Shown here in pieces: positions 1 to 9,140 of a DNA stretch of 64,000 bases (positions within the stretch are counted from its first letter, which is position 1; every line of letters starts with the position of its first letter). The notes under the pieces were generated by a model. That model made no database searches, was not told the DNA's origin, and was given only the letters and a program-made list of their open reading frames with translations. The translations under genes and the position numbers were made by a program. Source of the stretch: Olivibacter domesticus (GTDB lineage Bacteria > Bacteroidota > Bacteroidia > Sphingobacteriales > Sphingobacteriaceae); the NCBI RefSeq assembly GCF_900109575.1, contig NZ_FOAF01000004.1, forward strand, positions 62,001-126,000. Direction: 5' to 3'.

Positions 1-162
1 AGGCATATATGAATACGCTGCTATCACAAAACTTTCTATTTGAGCAGGGTCTTCTGCTTGGCTTTGAGATAAAACTGCTTTTGTATCTACCTCTAAAAAT
101 TTTTGACATCCTGCCAATATAGTAAGCAGAAATAATGCGATGTATAATTGAAGTGTTTTCAT
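1..162 (-). CDS. SusD/RagB-like outer-membrane lipoprotein, N-terminal part only (cut by window edge)
   Basis: Only the first 54 codons are inside the window. They encode a lipoprotein signal with a hydrophobic stretch at residues 4-17 and a lipobox LAGC (Cys19), followed by QKFLEVDTK, which is the usual start of mature SusD/RagB proteins. The ATG is 10 bp downstream of the SusC-like stop codon, the standard susC-susD order and spacing, so the two are almost certainly co-transcribed. By family knowledge the product would be the surface glycan-capturing lid of the SusCD transporter. The body of the protein is not visible, so nothing can be said about substrate. Confidence 0.8.
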   Translation of the reverse strand, partial: MKTLQLYIALFLLTILAGCQKFLEVDTKAVLSQSQAEDPAQIESFVIAAYSYMP

Positions 163-172
163 TATTAAAAAG

Positions 173-3100
173 CTAAAATGTTACATTTACCCCTACAAAT
201 AGTGTTCGTGGCATGGGATATCCAAAACCGGGATTTTCAGGATCTCCGCCCGTAAACTTATCGTCACCCCATGTTTTTTTCAACATAAACAGATTTTGAC
301 CGGATACATAAAACCGAAGCCTGGTTAAATGCCAATTATCCGCCAGTTTCTGAGGAAGGGTATAACCAATATCAAGTGTACGTAATTTAATGTAAGAGCC
401 ATTTTCTATGAAATACGTAGACATCCGCTTTTCTCCATTTGCGTCTCGTCTAGATAAAGCTGGAATATCGGAATTAGGGTTATTTGGTGTCCAAGCCTCC
501 AAGATCCTACCTGGATGATTGCGATCATTCTGCACACCGATATTCCAGAAATCGCTCAGCTCTTTCCATGAGTTGTAAACATCATTACCAAATACCCCTT
601 GAATAAAAAAGGTTAGATCAAAATTCTTGTAACGCGCTTCAAAATTTAAGCCTGCCATTAGATCCGGGTCGGTAACAGCAATCCAGGTGCGATCATAAAT
701 TTCATTGATTACCCCATCTCCATCCAAATCCTTATATCGAATTCTCCCTACACCTTTACCTTGTTGTTGTGGTGCGTTATCTACTTCTTCCTGTGTCTTA
801 AAGATGCCATCTGCGACTAACCCATATAATGAATTTAATGGCCTACCAGTAATATCATCTGTTAACCCATTACCACCATAGTTAAAACGTACATTTTCCG
901 GCACATCATGCACTTCATTTTTATAAGCGGAAAGATTTGTTGTAATGGTATAAGAAAAATCGTTCTTCGTGTCTCCCCAACTAAGTAAAAACTCAAAACC
1001 CTTATTGGTCATATTCGCTCCATTTACCCAGCGAAAGCCACCTTCACCCAGAGCCGCGATATAAGGTGGTTCAAAAAGCATATCGGTTGTCTTCTTATTA
1101 AACCAATCGAAAGAACCCGATAAGCGATTATCCAGAAAAGCATAATCTAGCCCTATATTGGTCTGTGTAGACGTTTCCCATTTCAAATCTGGATTTCCTA
1201 AACTGCTTCTTCGATATCCGGAAGGAATATTTCCTGAGGGATTCCCACCAATGGCATAAGAGGTGCCATTTACATCTGGCACATAAATGTCCGTATACCG
1301 GCCAGTTAACACAGGCTGCGAATTACCATTTTTACCCCAGCTGGCACGAAGCTTTAGATCAGACAAAAATGTCGCATCCCGAAGAAATGCTTCATCCTTT
1401 AACCGCCATCCTGCAGAAAAGGCTGGAAAATTGCCATAGCGATTATTTGCTCCGAAAACGGAAGCACCATCACGCCGGAACGTTGCCGATAATAGGTATT
1501 TAGATTTATAAGCATAATTAATCTTTCCAAAGAATGATAGAATACGACGTTCGTTACCACCACCTATTAACTCCCTTCGTTCGCCGGTAGCGGTAGATAA
1601 ATAAGCATAAGCACGGTCTTCCAACAGAATTCCTTCTCTATAAGCGTTCACACTTTCATTCGTGAATTTATACGTCTCAATACCACCCAATATATCGAAT
1701 CGGTTATTATTGAGCGCTAAATTATATACCAAAGTATTCGTCCAGGTTTGCCCGATATCGTGCCAGTTTTGCTGTCTAACACCATTCAGGCTACTACTTT
1801 TCCCTCCCGCTTCTTCCCATTTTCGCTGAATATTTCGGTCATACCACATACTATAATCGATGCCATACTGCGTCTTTAAATTCAGGTTATCCAGTATTTT
1901 CAGGTTAGCATAAGCAGTTCCTAAGACCTTCATGAAGTTGCCAATATTATCTTTGTTGAGCGTTAAATCGCGGATTGGATTATTGAAATCGTCCATCCCC
2001 AAGGGCATGGCCACACCGCCCCATCCTCCATTGTTATCATAAACAGGAATATTGGGAGGCATGACTAGAAATGCGTAAGCCGGATTCGCATCATTAGCAT
2101 ATACGTCTCTAAAACGTAGATGGGTTAGTGTTAAATTTTCACCTACCGTCAACCGCCCATTAAGCAATTGGTATTCATTATTGAAACGCCCTGCCAAACG
2201 CTTGAAATAAGAAGTGACAACCGTACCTTCATTATTATAATAGTTCAACGAAAATAGACTAGTAGATTTTTCGCCTCCACCGGTTATCGTTAATTGGTGG
2301 TTTGTTTGAATTCCCTCCCGCGTTCCCTCTTTAAACCAATTGGTATTGGAGGAAGGCATCGTTTGCGCTTCGTTCAGCCAAGGGATAGGTGTTACACTAT
2401 TTAATACAGGAATGCCATTCGCATCATATCCCCAATCATAATCATATATCCGAATGGCAGCAGAAGGATCGTCCCCATCGTTGACGGTCGCCTGCCACAA
2501 ACCTCTCCCGTATCCCACCGCATCCAGCATTTTTGGAACGCCGGTTATTTTTGAAGTACCAACATAACCCTCGTAAGTAACCTGCGTTCCCCCTTTCTGC
2601 CCCTTTCTGGTATTAACCAGAATGACACCACCAGCTGCCCGTGCACCATATATAGAGGCAGACGAAGCGTCTTTCAAGATTTGAATGGATTCGATATCAT
2701 TGGGATTGATATCCCGAAGATTGATATTAACAGGTTGACCATCTAATACGATCAAAGCCGGTGCAGAATTAAATGAGGTTATACCTCGCACTTGAATACC
2801 CACATTCTCTGCCGGATTACCATCCGTAGTAATACGCACGCCAGGTATTTTTCCCTGAAGTGATCGCATCACGTTGGCGCTTGGTGTTTTGGTAAAGTCT
2901 GCTCGCTTAATTAAGCTCACCGCTCCCGTTAAATCAGCTTTCTTTTGCATCATATAACCCGTAGACACTACTACTTCTTCTAGTGCGGTATTATCATTCA
3001 GTAGTTGAACATAATAATTAGTAGCAGCATTTAATACTATTTCTTTATTAGACTTGCCTACATACGAGAAAATCAGGCTTGTAGCCGAGGACGGAACATT

Positions 3101-3382
3101 GATAAGAAATTGTCCTAATGAATCTGTCTGCGTAGCGAGGGAACTATTCTTAACGCTAACGCTGACCCCACTAATTTTTTCCCCTAATTCGTCTGAAACT
3201 ACGCCAGTTATTTTCCGCGTTTGCTGCGTAGTTTGTGCGGATGCTGCTGGCACAAAGAATACACATGGACACGCAAACAGCAGGAACAATAGCAAGGAAA
3301 GTTTCTTCGGCTTATGATCCCACTCCCTTGTTAAGCGACTCTTTATTTTAAAATAAAGAATTTCTAAATGTTTTCTTTTCAT
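173..3382 (-). CDS. SusC/RagA-family TonB-dependent receptor (no STN domain)
   Basis: Protein of 1069 aa. An N-terminal hydrophobic signal ends near AASAQ (about residue 50). A CarboxypepD_reg-like beta-sandwich follows (about 57-140, KITGVVSDELGEKISGVSVS), then a TonB-box-like EEVVVSTGY, a plug domain (about 145-260, with ASIYGARAAGGVILVNTRKG) and a long beta-barrel ending in aromatic ...FVGVNVTF. Length and order are normal for the SusC outer-membrane importer. There is no N-terminal STN domain, in line with the absence of a sigma/anti-sigma pair beside it. Three LacI-type operators lie upstream, suggesting control by a cytoplasmic repressor. The partial SusD gene follows 10 bp later. The far-upstream ATG gives an unusually long basic N-terminus, so a start nearer the hydrophobic segment is possible. 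Confidence 0.95.
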   Translation of the reverse strand: MKRKHLEILYFKIKSRLTREWDHKPKKLSLLLFLLFACPCVFFVPAASAQTTQQTRKITGVVSDELGEKISGVSVSVKNSSLATQTDSLGQFLINVPSSATSLIFSYVGKSNKEIVLNAATNYYVQLLNDNTALEEVVVSTGYMMQKKADLTGAVSLIKRADFTKTPSANVMRSLQGKIPGVRITTDGNPAENVGIQVRGITSFNSAPALIVLDGQPVNINLRDINPNDIESIQILKDASSASIYGARAAGGVILVNTRKGQKGGTQVTYEGYVGTSKITGVPKMLDAVGYGRGLWQATVNDGDDPSAAIRIYDYDWGYDANGIPVLNSVTPIPWLNEAQTMPSSNTNWFKEGTREGIQTNHQLTITGGGEKSTSLFSLNYYNNEGTVVTSYFKRLAGRFNNEYQLLNGRLTVGENLTLTHLRFRDVYANDANPAYAFLVMPPNIPVYDNNGGWGGVAMPLGMDDFNNPIRDLTLNKDNIGNFMKVLGTAYANLKILDNLNLKTQYGIDYSMWYDRNIQRKWEEAGGKSSSLNGVRQQNWHDIGQTWTNTLVYNLALNNNRFDILGGIETYKFTNESVNAYREGILLEDRAYAYLSTATGERRELIGGGNERRILSFFGKINYAYKSKYLLSATFRRDGASVFGANNRYGNFPAFSAGWRLKDEAFLRDATFLSDLKLRASWGKNGNSQPVLTGRYTDIYVPDVNGTSYAIGGNPSGNIPSGYRRSSLGNPDLKWETSTQTNIGLDYAFLDNRLSGSFDWFNKKTTDMLFEPPYIAALGEGGFRWVNGANMTNKGFEFLLSWGDTKNDFSYTITTNLSAYKNEVHDVPENVRFNYGGNGLTDDITGRPLNSLYGLVADGIFKTQEEVDNAPQQQGKGVGRIRYKDLDGDGVINEIYDRTWIAVTDPDLMAGLNFEARYKNFDLTFFIQGVFGNDVYNSWKELSDFWNIGVQNDRNHPGRILEAWTPNNPNSDIPALSRRDANGEKRMSTYFIENGSYIKLRTLDIGYTLPQKLADNWHLTRLRFYVSGQNLFMLKKTWGDDKFTGGDPENPGFGYPMPRTLFVGVNVTF

Positions 3383-3445
3383 CTGTTTATTTTTTGGTTT
3401 TAGTGGTTAGGAATTATTGGTTCATTCAATTAACAATCGAGATTA

Positions 3446-3461
3446 GCTTAATCGTTTAAAC
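3446..3461. promoter_or_regulatory. LacI-type operator 1 upstream of susC (173-3382)
   Basis: The 16-mer GCTTAATCGTTTAAAC is a near palindrome around a central CG, the hallmark of LacI-family operators. It is the copy nearest the susC start codon (about 65 bp upstream) and the first of three matching copies. The cognate regulator is not identified. Confidence 0.55.
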
Positions 3462-3543
3462 AAACAGGTTAAAAAATTTTTTATGCAAACGAAACCTTAT
3501 TAACATTCAAACATCTCCATAGATCTCATATGAAACCGAAATA

Positions 3544-3559
3544 ACTTAATCGTTTAAGC
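3544..3559. promoter_or_regulatory. LacI-type operator 2 upstream of susC
   Basis: ACTTAATCGTTTAAGC has CTTAA/TTAAG arms around the central TCGT. Its centre is 98 bp from operator 1. It matches operator 1 at 14 of 16 positions. Confidence 0.55.
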
Positions 3560-3642
3560 AAATTGAGTATAAAAACTTTTTACTGTTAATTTTTGGCTAA
3601 AAAAATAATTTTGACTGATGGTTTATAATGAAACAATTATAA

Positions 3643-3658
3643 GCTTAATCGGTTAAGC
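3643..3658. promoter_or_regulatory. LacI-type operator 3 upstream of susC
   Basis: GCTTAATCGGTTAAGC has perfect GCTTAA/TTAAGC arms. Its centre is 99 bp from operator 2. It is the most symmetrical of the three copies and the farthest from susC. Confidence 0.6.
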
Positions 3659-3762
3659 AAGCAAATTTATCTTTCGATTTTTTGTCTTATTTTTTCAACA
3701 TAATGTATCATTAAATTGGGTACATAAAAAACAGGGGATTCCAAGACGGGCGTTAAAAAGAT

Positions 3763-3793
3763 AATGGTCGTAAAGCAAAGCTCTACGACCATT
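3763..3793 (-). terminator. Intrinsic terminator of the fucose operon
   Basis: The 10-bp perfect stem AATGGTCGTA/TACGACCATT has an 11-nt loop. On the minus strand it is followed by ATCTTTTT. It lies 25 bp past the stop codon of the last gene of the fucose operon, so it separates that operon from the susC promoter region. Confidence 0.7.
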
Positions 3794-3817
3794 TATTAAC
3801 CATTAATGATGTGCTAT

Positions 3818-4609
3818 TTATATCCCGGAACCAACGGCTCTATCCAAATGTACGTAACCACCATCTACGTGAATAAGTTGCCCCGTTGTATGGGAAGATT
3901 TCGGTGACAGTAAAAAAACAGCCATCGCCGCTATTTCTTCTGAAGTGGTCATTCTCTTTTCTAAGGGGATTCTATTCGTAATTTTCTCCAATGTCTCCAC
4001 TGGATTCTCTAATGTTTGTATCCAAGAATCGTATTGAGGGGTGGCACATTCGGCTACTACAATGGCATTCACCCTTATGCTATAAGGCAAAAGTTCAACT
4101 GCCCATTCTCGTGTCAAGGCATTTCGAGCTCCGTTAGAAGCTGCATATGCCGATGTTCCTCCTTGACCGGTTTCAGCCGTCTTTGAGCTAATATTTAAGA
4201 TGGTTCCTTTATGCAATTTCAAAGATGGCAAAGCAAAATGAGCCATTAAATAATAATGTATTAACGTATTATGTAATCCTTTTATAAAGGGCTCATAACC
4301 ACCATGCTCAAGGCTTACACCATCGTTTAGTCCTGCATTATTTACTAAACCATCGATTCGACCATATTTATCCAAAACTTTTTTTACCGCCATTTCGCAT
4401 TCTTCGGGCTTAGTCAGTTCGGCCTCAACAGCGAAGGCTTTACCCCCTTTGTCTGCTACTTCAGCCGTCACCTCGTGATTATCGGCTTGCTTTCTTCCAA
4501 CTACAATAGGAATGGCCCCTTCTTCTGCTAACGCCAGCACAATGCTCTTCCCAATCCCTTTGGCCCCTCCCGTCACAATAATTATTTTATCTTGAAGTAA
4601 TAAGTTCAT
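3818..4609 (-). CDS. SDR-family oxidoreductase, probable L-fucose dehydrogenase
   Basis: Short-chain dehydrogenase of 263 aa. It has the Rossmann motif TGGAKGIGKS (about 13-22), NNAG (about 90), ILNISS (catalytic Ser region) and YAASNGA (about 155). The last is odd: the usual active-site Tyr-xxx-Lys reads Tyr-Ala-Ala-Ser-Asn, and the codon is AAC, so the Lys is missing. It is the last gene of the operon, 27 bp after the lactonase gene. In the non-phosphorylating L-fucose pathway an SDR makes L-fucono-1,5-lactone from L-fucose, and another SDR oxidises 2-keto-3-deoxy-L-fuconate. Assignment of this copy to the first step rests on context only and the two SDRs could be swapped. Confidence 0.85.
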   Translation of the reverse strand: MNLLLQDKIIIVTGGAKGIGKSIVLALAEEGAIPIVVGRKQADNHEVTAEVADKGGKAFAVEAELTKPEECEMAVKKVLDKYGRIDGLVNNAGLNDGVSLEHGGYEPFIKGLHNTLIHYYLMAHFALPSLKLHKGTILNISSKTAETGQGGTSAYAASNGARNALTREWAVELLPYSIRVNAIVVAECATPQYDSWIQTLENPVETLEKITNRIPLEKRMTTSEEIAAMAVFLLSPKSSHTTGQLIHVDGGYVHLDRAVGSGI

Positions 4610-4636
4610 TTTGTTTTTGTTAGTTACTATTGTTAG

Positions 4637-5488
4637 TTATTGGTAATGGATAGCTAGTTTATAAAATCTTTCTGCATTTTTATACCAAATAAGCTCTTGT
4701 TCATCAACAGACAATTGACTGATATATTTATCCAGTATTTCAATAACTTGCTCATAATTTGCAGCGACTAAACAAACGGGCCAATCAGAACCAAACATTA
4801 AACGCGCTGGGCCAAACGTTTCTAATAGATGGTCTACATAAAAGCTAAAATCATCTTGTTTCCAATTTTTCCAATTGGCCTCGGTAACCATACCGGATAG
4901 TTTACAAAAAAGATTCGGATTATTAGTAGCAAGTATTTTCATTTCGGATGCCCAAGGCTCCATCTCTGCTGCCCCAATGAAGGGTTTAGCAAGATGATCA
5001 ATAACAAACCGCTGCTCATTGCTAAAATGGTCTAAAAATTTATTTGTCGCTTTTAATTGATGTGGTTTTATCAATATATCATAGCTAAAATCGAATTTAT
5101 GAAGTGCGGCAACTCCCCTTATGAAAGACCGGTTTAGCATAAATTGCGGATCCGTTTCCCCTTGGATAATGTGTCTAAATCCTTTCAGTTTTGAAAAAAG
5201 ACTGTAATGCGCTAGCTGTTCCTCAATGTGTACATCTTTTAAATCTATCCACCCAACCACTCCCTTTATAAATGAGAATTCTTTGGCTAAATTCAGCAAA
5301 AAGCTTGTTTCTTGTGTAGATTGATCAGCCTGAACCGCTACACATCCCTTTATGTTGTTACTCTTAAGAATCGGCTCCAAATCTTCGGGCAAAAAATCAC
5401 GTTGGATCACCGACATGTCATCTGTGATCCAAGCGTCTTTTTGAGCACTATATTTCCAAAAATGCTGATGCGAATCAATTCGATCCAT
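4637..5488 (-). CDS. Amidohydrolase-family lactonase, probable L-fuconolactonase
   Basis: Protein of 283 aa of the COG3618 type (Amidohydrolase_2). It has the N-terminal metal motif DSHQHFW (residues 5-11), HLAKPFIG in the middle and MFGSDWPVC near residue 240, where the Asp is a metal/catalytic residue. Family members hydrolyse sugar lactones, here L-fucono-lactone to L-fuconate, in the cytoplasm. Its start overlaps the 3' end of the FAH hydrolase gene by 14 bp, which indicates translational coupling. A rhamnono- or galactono-lactonase would look the same; FucP and three fucose-linked glycosidases in the window favour fucose. Confidence 0.88.
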   Translation of the reverse strand: MDRIDSHQHFWKYSAQKDAWITDDMSVIQRDFLPEDLEPILKSNNIKGCVAVQADQSTQETSFLLNLAKEFSFIKGVVGWIDLKDVHIEEQLAHYSLFSKLKGFRHIIQGETDPQFMLNRSFIRGVAALHKFDFSYDILIKPHQLKATNKFLDHFSNEQRFVIDHLAKPFIGAAEMEPWASEMKILATNNPNLFCKLSGMVTEANWKNWKQDDFSFYVDHLLETFGPARLMFGSDWPVCLVAANYEQVIEILDKYISQLSVDEQELIWYKNAERFYKLAIHYQ

Positions 5489-6332
5489 ATGCTTTCACTA
5501 CTTGTTTAGATGTGCCTAGACCATCAGCTCCTAACTCTATTATATCTCCTGGTTTTAGATATACCGGAGGAGTGAAGCCAAGCCCTACACCTGCCGGTGT
5601 ACCTGTTGAAATGATATCTCCAGGCAAAAGTGTCATAAATTGACTAATGTAGGAAACAATAAAAGGCACATTGAAAATTAGGTTTTTAGTATTACCGTCT
5701 TGCATCATCTTGCCATTTACACTTAACCATAATCGAACATTATTGATGTCGGCAATCTCATCTTTTGTTGCTAAAAAGGGACCGATTGGTGCGAAAGTAT
5801 CACAACCTTTACCTTTATCCCATGTTCCGCCACGCTCCAATTGATATTCACGTTCGGAAACATCATTATGTAATACATAGCCCGCAACATAGGCCAAGGC
5901 CTCCTGTTCGCTCACGTAACTTGCCTTCTTGCTAATCACGATACCGAACTCCACCTCCCAATCTGTTTTTGTTGATCCTTTAGGAATAATAATATTATCG
6001 TAAGGACCCGTCAGAGAAGTAGTGGACTTCATAAAGATAATAGGTTCAGCAGGTATTTTAGCATTGGTTTCTTCTGCGTGATCTTTATAATTTAAACCTA
6101 TACATACGATTTTTGATGGTCTTGCAATTGGGCTGCCAATACGACTATCAGAAGGAATCTCTACCAAGTTGCCCTCATTTGCTTTCACAAATTCTTCCAG
6201 TCTGGCAAGGCCATCGTTGGCAAAGAATTGCTCATTATAATCGCCTCCGAACGCTTCCACATCGTAGTACTTGTCTCCTAATTGTACACCTATTTTTTCT
6301 TGGTTAGGCTCACCGTATCTTATTAGTTTCAT
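5475..6332 (-). CDS. Fumarylacetoacetate-hydrolase-family protein, probable 2,4-diketo-3-deoxy-L-fuconate hydrolase
   Basis: Protein of 285 aa. The N-terminal cap domain (1-70) is followed by a catalytic FAH fold with IVCIGLNYKDHAEE (about 75-88), the metal-binding WEVEFGIVI (E-x-E, about 125-133) and TGTPAGVG (about 243). In the non-phosphorylating fucose pathway this family cleaves 2,4-diketo-3-deoxy-L-fuconate to pyruvate and L-lactate, the last step. It lies between the lactonase (14-bp overlap) and an SDR (84-bp gap containing GT-rich repeats). Length and metal ligands are normal. Confidence 0.88.
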   Translation of the reverse strand: MKLIRYGEPNQEKIGVQLGDKYYDVEAFGGDYNEQFFANDGLARLEEFVKANEGNLVEIPSDSRIGSPIARPSKIVCIGLNYKDHAEETNAKIPAEPIIFMKSTTSLTGPYDNIIIPKGSTKTDWEVEFGIVISKKASYVSEQEALAYVAGYVLHNDVSEREYQLERGGTWDKGKGCDTFAPIGPFLATKDEIADINNVRLWLSVNGKMMQDGNTKNLIFNVPFIVSYISQFMTLLPGDIISTGTPAGVGLGFTPPVYLKPGDIIELGADGLGTSKQVVKAYGSN

Positions 6333-6339
6333 ATTTTTT

Positions 6340-6412
6340 GAGTTGTGCGTTATGAGTTGTGTGTTGTGCGTGAAAAATAACTCTCACAACTGGCAACTAA
6401 CAACTCGCAACT
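6340..6412. repeat. GT-rich degenerate repeats with imperfect inverted symmetry
   Basis: The gap between the FAH and SDR genes holds repeated GAGTTGTG/GTTGTGCG units on the plus strand. They are followed by ACAACT/CAACTAACAACT units, so the two halves form an imperfect inverted repeat. Very similar words occur at 59330-59408. Confidence 0.6.
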
Positions 6413-6416
6413 TATA

Positions 6417-7181
6417 TTAATTATTCAATTTAATAAATCCTCCATCAATCGGGTAGTCGTTCCCTGTTACAAAACCTGCTTCATCAGCACATAGGTAAAG
6501 TGCAAGCGACGCGATTTCGTCGGGTTTAGCCATTCTACCGATCGGTTGACTTGCTGCTAATTTAGCAAACATTTCCTCTTCTTTTCCAGGATAATTCTTA
6601 GCAATAAAACCATCTACAAATGGTGTGTGCACCCTAGCAGGTGAGATACTATTGCAGCGAATGCCGTCGGCAATATAGTCGCGCGCAACAGATAATGTCA
6701 TTGCTGCAATTGCGCCTTTACTCATTGAATAAGCAAAGCGGTCTGTAATTCCCACTTGCGCTGCTATGGAAGCCATGTTTAAGATAGCTCCACCACCTTG
6801 CTTTTTCATTAAGGGAATAACGCTATATAGCGCATTATAAGCTCCTTTTACATTAACGTTATAAACACGTTCAAAGTCTTCCGCTTTGCAATTCTCAAGG
6901 TTACCAACGTGCGCAATGCCTGCATTGTTGACCAGTATGTCTACTTTCCCGATTCCATTTATAACATGCAGCATCTCTTCTTGCTTGCTTACATCTACAC
7001 CATGCGCATAAGCTTTGCCATTATTTACGTTAATTTCGTCTACAACCGCACTTGCAGCCTCTTGATTCAGTTCCAAAATATGAACTTCTGCACCACTTTG
7101 TGCGAACAGTAAACTTATTGCTTTTCCAATTCCGCTACCACCACCCGTAATAACGGCTATTTTCCCTGTTAATTTAAACAT
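6417..7181 (-). CDS. SDR-family oxidoreductase, probable 2-keto-3-deoxy-L-fuconate dehydrogenase
   Basis: Short-chain dehydrogenase of 254 aa with the full classical set: TGGGSGIGKA (about 12-21), NNAG (about 86), ILNMAS and the catalytic YSMSK (about 150), plus the C-terminal FVTGNDYPIDGGF. In the fucose pathway it would oxidise 2-keto-3-deoxy-L-fuconate to the 2,4-diketo acid with NAD+. Unlike the other SDR of the operon it keeps the active-site Lys. It sits between the FAH hydrolase and the dehydratase, matching the order of reactions. The alternative is L-fucose dehydrogenase, with the roles reversed. Confidence 0.9.
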   Translation of the reverse strand: MFKLTGKIAVITGGGSGIGKAISLLFAQSGAEVHILELNQEAASAVVDEINVNNGKAYAHGVDVSKQEEMLHVINGIGKVDILVNNAGIAHVGNLENCKAEDFERVYNVNVKGAYNALYSVIPLMKKQGGGAILNMASIAAQVGITDRFAYSMSKGAIAAMTLSVARDYIADGIRCNSISPARVHTPFVDGFIAKNYPGKEEEMFAKLAASQPIGRMAKPDEIASLALYLCADEAGFVTGNDYPIDGGFIKLNN

Positions 7182-7330
7182 TTATTAATTAAATTAGTTA
7201 TCAAGTATCAAGACATTGGTATCAAGATTTTCCCAGCATGCAATGTCCTATCAATTCTTTTCTCAATGGCAATTATTTATTCTTTGACTCGCTGATATAA
7301 AGCTACAAGCAAGCTATGAAAAACCAACAA

Positions 7331-8989
7331 CTACAAGGACACTCCCCTTCTCCAAGGTATAAAATCGTCTTGACCCAATGTTACCGCCTTTGGAACAATA
7401 TTACCACTAGCCACTTCGATGATATAATCCAATATACGCTCAGCGTTTTGAGAAATAGTCTCTGCACCTTCTATAATGGTCCCACAGTTAATGTCAATAA
7501 TATCTGGCATTTTCTCAAAAGTTTTCGTGTTTGTAGAGAGTTTAATGACAGGTGTGATAGGATTTCCTGTAGGGGTACCCAAGCCTGTGGTAAACAACAC
7601 AATGTTAGCTCCTGCTGCCACCTCCGCCGTTGTGCTTTCTACATCGTTTCCAGGTGTACACAATAGATTCAAGCCGGGCCTGTTTGCCAAGCCAGGATAA
7701 TCGACTACCGCCTTTACCGGAGATGTACCGCCCTTTTTTGCTGCTCCGGCTGATTTAATCGCATCTGTGATAAGTCCATCCCTTATGTTGCCGGGCGAGG
7801 GATTGGCATAAAAACCACTTCCATCTTGCTCTGCTTTAGCATTATATGTTTTCATCAACGCCATAAATCGTAAAGCAGTTTCTTCGTCTACACATCGATC
7901 ACTCAATTCTTGCTCCACACCACATAGCTCAGGGAATTCGGATAGTATTACAGAGCCTCCCATACCGACTAACATATCAGAAACGTAACCCAGTGCTGGA
8001 TTTGCAGATATCCCAGAAAATCCATCAGACCCTCCGCATTCTAATCCTACACATAATTTATCTAATGTTGCCGGTTGTCGTTCCTGCTGGTTTGCTTGTA
8101 TTAATCCTGCAAAAGTATGTTTAAGCGCTTCTTGTAATAATACATTTTCTGAACCTATTTTCTGTTGTTCAAAGATATAAAGTGGTTTATCAAAATTAGG
8201 GTCTCGCTTAGCAATCTCATCTTTTAAAATACTTGCCTGAGCATGCTGGCACCCCAAACTTAGTATAGTTGCCCCAGCTACATTTGGATGTGTAATATAG
8301 CCCGCCAGCAAACCACATAACGCATCTGAATCCATTCTTGTTCCGCCACACCCCATTTCATGATTTAAAAACTTAATACCATCTACATTAGAAAATAGCC
8401 TATTCTCCTCTCCATACAAAGTAGATGTCCGTAAATCTGTTGATATGATTTTTTCAACTGATGCACCCGTTTTATATAGAGCAATTAACTGCTCTACTTC
8501 AGGCTCGTAGCTTCTAGCTTTTTTAAAACCTAGCTTTTGTTCAAAGGCCTCCTTCATCACCAATACATTTCTGTTTTCGCAAAATACTAAGGGTATTACT
8601 AGCCAATAATTAGCTGTTCCTACACTTCCATTACTGCGATGATAGCCCATGAAAATCTTATTCTCGAAAGCGGACACATCCGGTTTATGCCAATCTAGCT
8701 TCCTCTTTCCCAGTTCGAAGTTATTGGCTGCATGGTATATATTTTCCGTTGTCAATGCAGCACCTTTTTCAAGCACTTGGTTTGTTTTACCAACAAGCAC
8801 TCCATACATATATATGGCCGACTCAGGCGCCAAATGCGCTGTTGCAAACTTATGTTTCGCGGCAACTGGCCCGGGCAATAAAAAGGTATCCCCTTGAAAT
8901 TTGATTTCTTCACCGGAAGGCAAATCCTGTAACGCAACCAATACATTATCGGCTGGATGGATCTGTAAATATTTTTTTATCTCTTTCAT
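7331..8989 (-). CDS. UxaA/altronate-dehydratase-family protein, probable L-fuconate dehydratase
   Basis: About 552 aa from the ATG at 8989 (an upstream ATG adds 5 aa). It has an N-terminal SAF-like domain (1-95) and a large C-terminal UxaA dehydratase domain with FLNHEMGCGG, CVGLECGGSDGFSGISANPALG and LLCTPGNDVEST. These Cys- and Gly-rich motifs are typical of the iron-dependent altronate/galactarate dehydratase family. In this operon the missing step is L-fuconate to 2-keto-3-deoxy-L-fuconate, which in Xanthomonas is done by an enolase-superfamily enzyme. No enolase homologue is present, so this protein most simply fills the role. It could instead act on altronate, but no uronate genes are nearby. 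Confidence 0.85.
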   Translation of the reverse strand: MKEIKKYLQIHPADNVLVALQDLPSGEEIKFQGDTFLLPGPVAAKHKFATAHLAPESAIYMYGVLVGKTNQVLEKGAALTTENIYHAANNFELGKRKLDWHKPDVSAFENKIFMGYHRSNGSVGTANYWLVIPLVFCENRNVLVMKEAFEQKLGFKKARSYEPEVEQLIALYKTGASVEKIISTDLRTSTLYGEENRLFSNVDGIKFLNHEMGCGGTRMDSDALCGLLAGYITHPNVAGATILSLGCQHAQASILKDEIAKRDPNFDKPLYIFEQQKIGSENVLLQEALKHTFAGLIQANQQERQPATLDKLCVGLECGGSDGFSGISANPALGYVSDMLVGMGGSVILSEFPELCGVEQELSDRCVDEETALRFMALMKTYNAKAEQDGSGFYANPSPGNIRDGLITDAIKSAGAAKKGGTSPVKAVVDYPGLANRPGLNLLCTPGNDVESTTAEVAAGANIVLFTTGLGTPTGNPITPVIKLSTNTKTFEKMPDIIDINCGTIIEGAETISQNAERILDYIIEVASGNIVPKAVTLGQDDFIPWRRGVSL

Positions 8990-9140
8990 TTTACTGTACA
9001 ACACCCCAAGTAAAAACGATTAATCTTATACTTAAAGTTACTTATTTTATTTTTCTAGATAAAACAGCAAAGGCATCATCAGCAAGGCTTCTAGGATTCT
9101 TGTGTTGAGATACTTAAGTTTTATCTTCCTACTTATTATC

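Larger units (their letters stand above)
3383..3817. other. 435-bp spacer between susC and the fucose operon
   Basis: No coding capacity is seen. The spacer holds the promoter region of the susC gene with three palindromic operators (listed separately) and, next to the fucose operon, an intrinsic terminator. The rest is AT-rich, with poly-T and poly-A runs on the plus strand. Confidence 0.7.

Noticed and set aside
7316-7666. Plus-strand open frame of 116 codons overlapping the UxaA-type gene
   Set aside because: It is fully antisense to a well-supported dehydratase gene, has no recognisable domain and its composition follows the third-codon pattern of the other strand.
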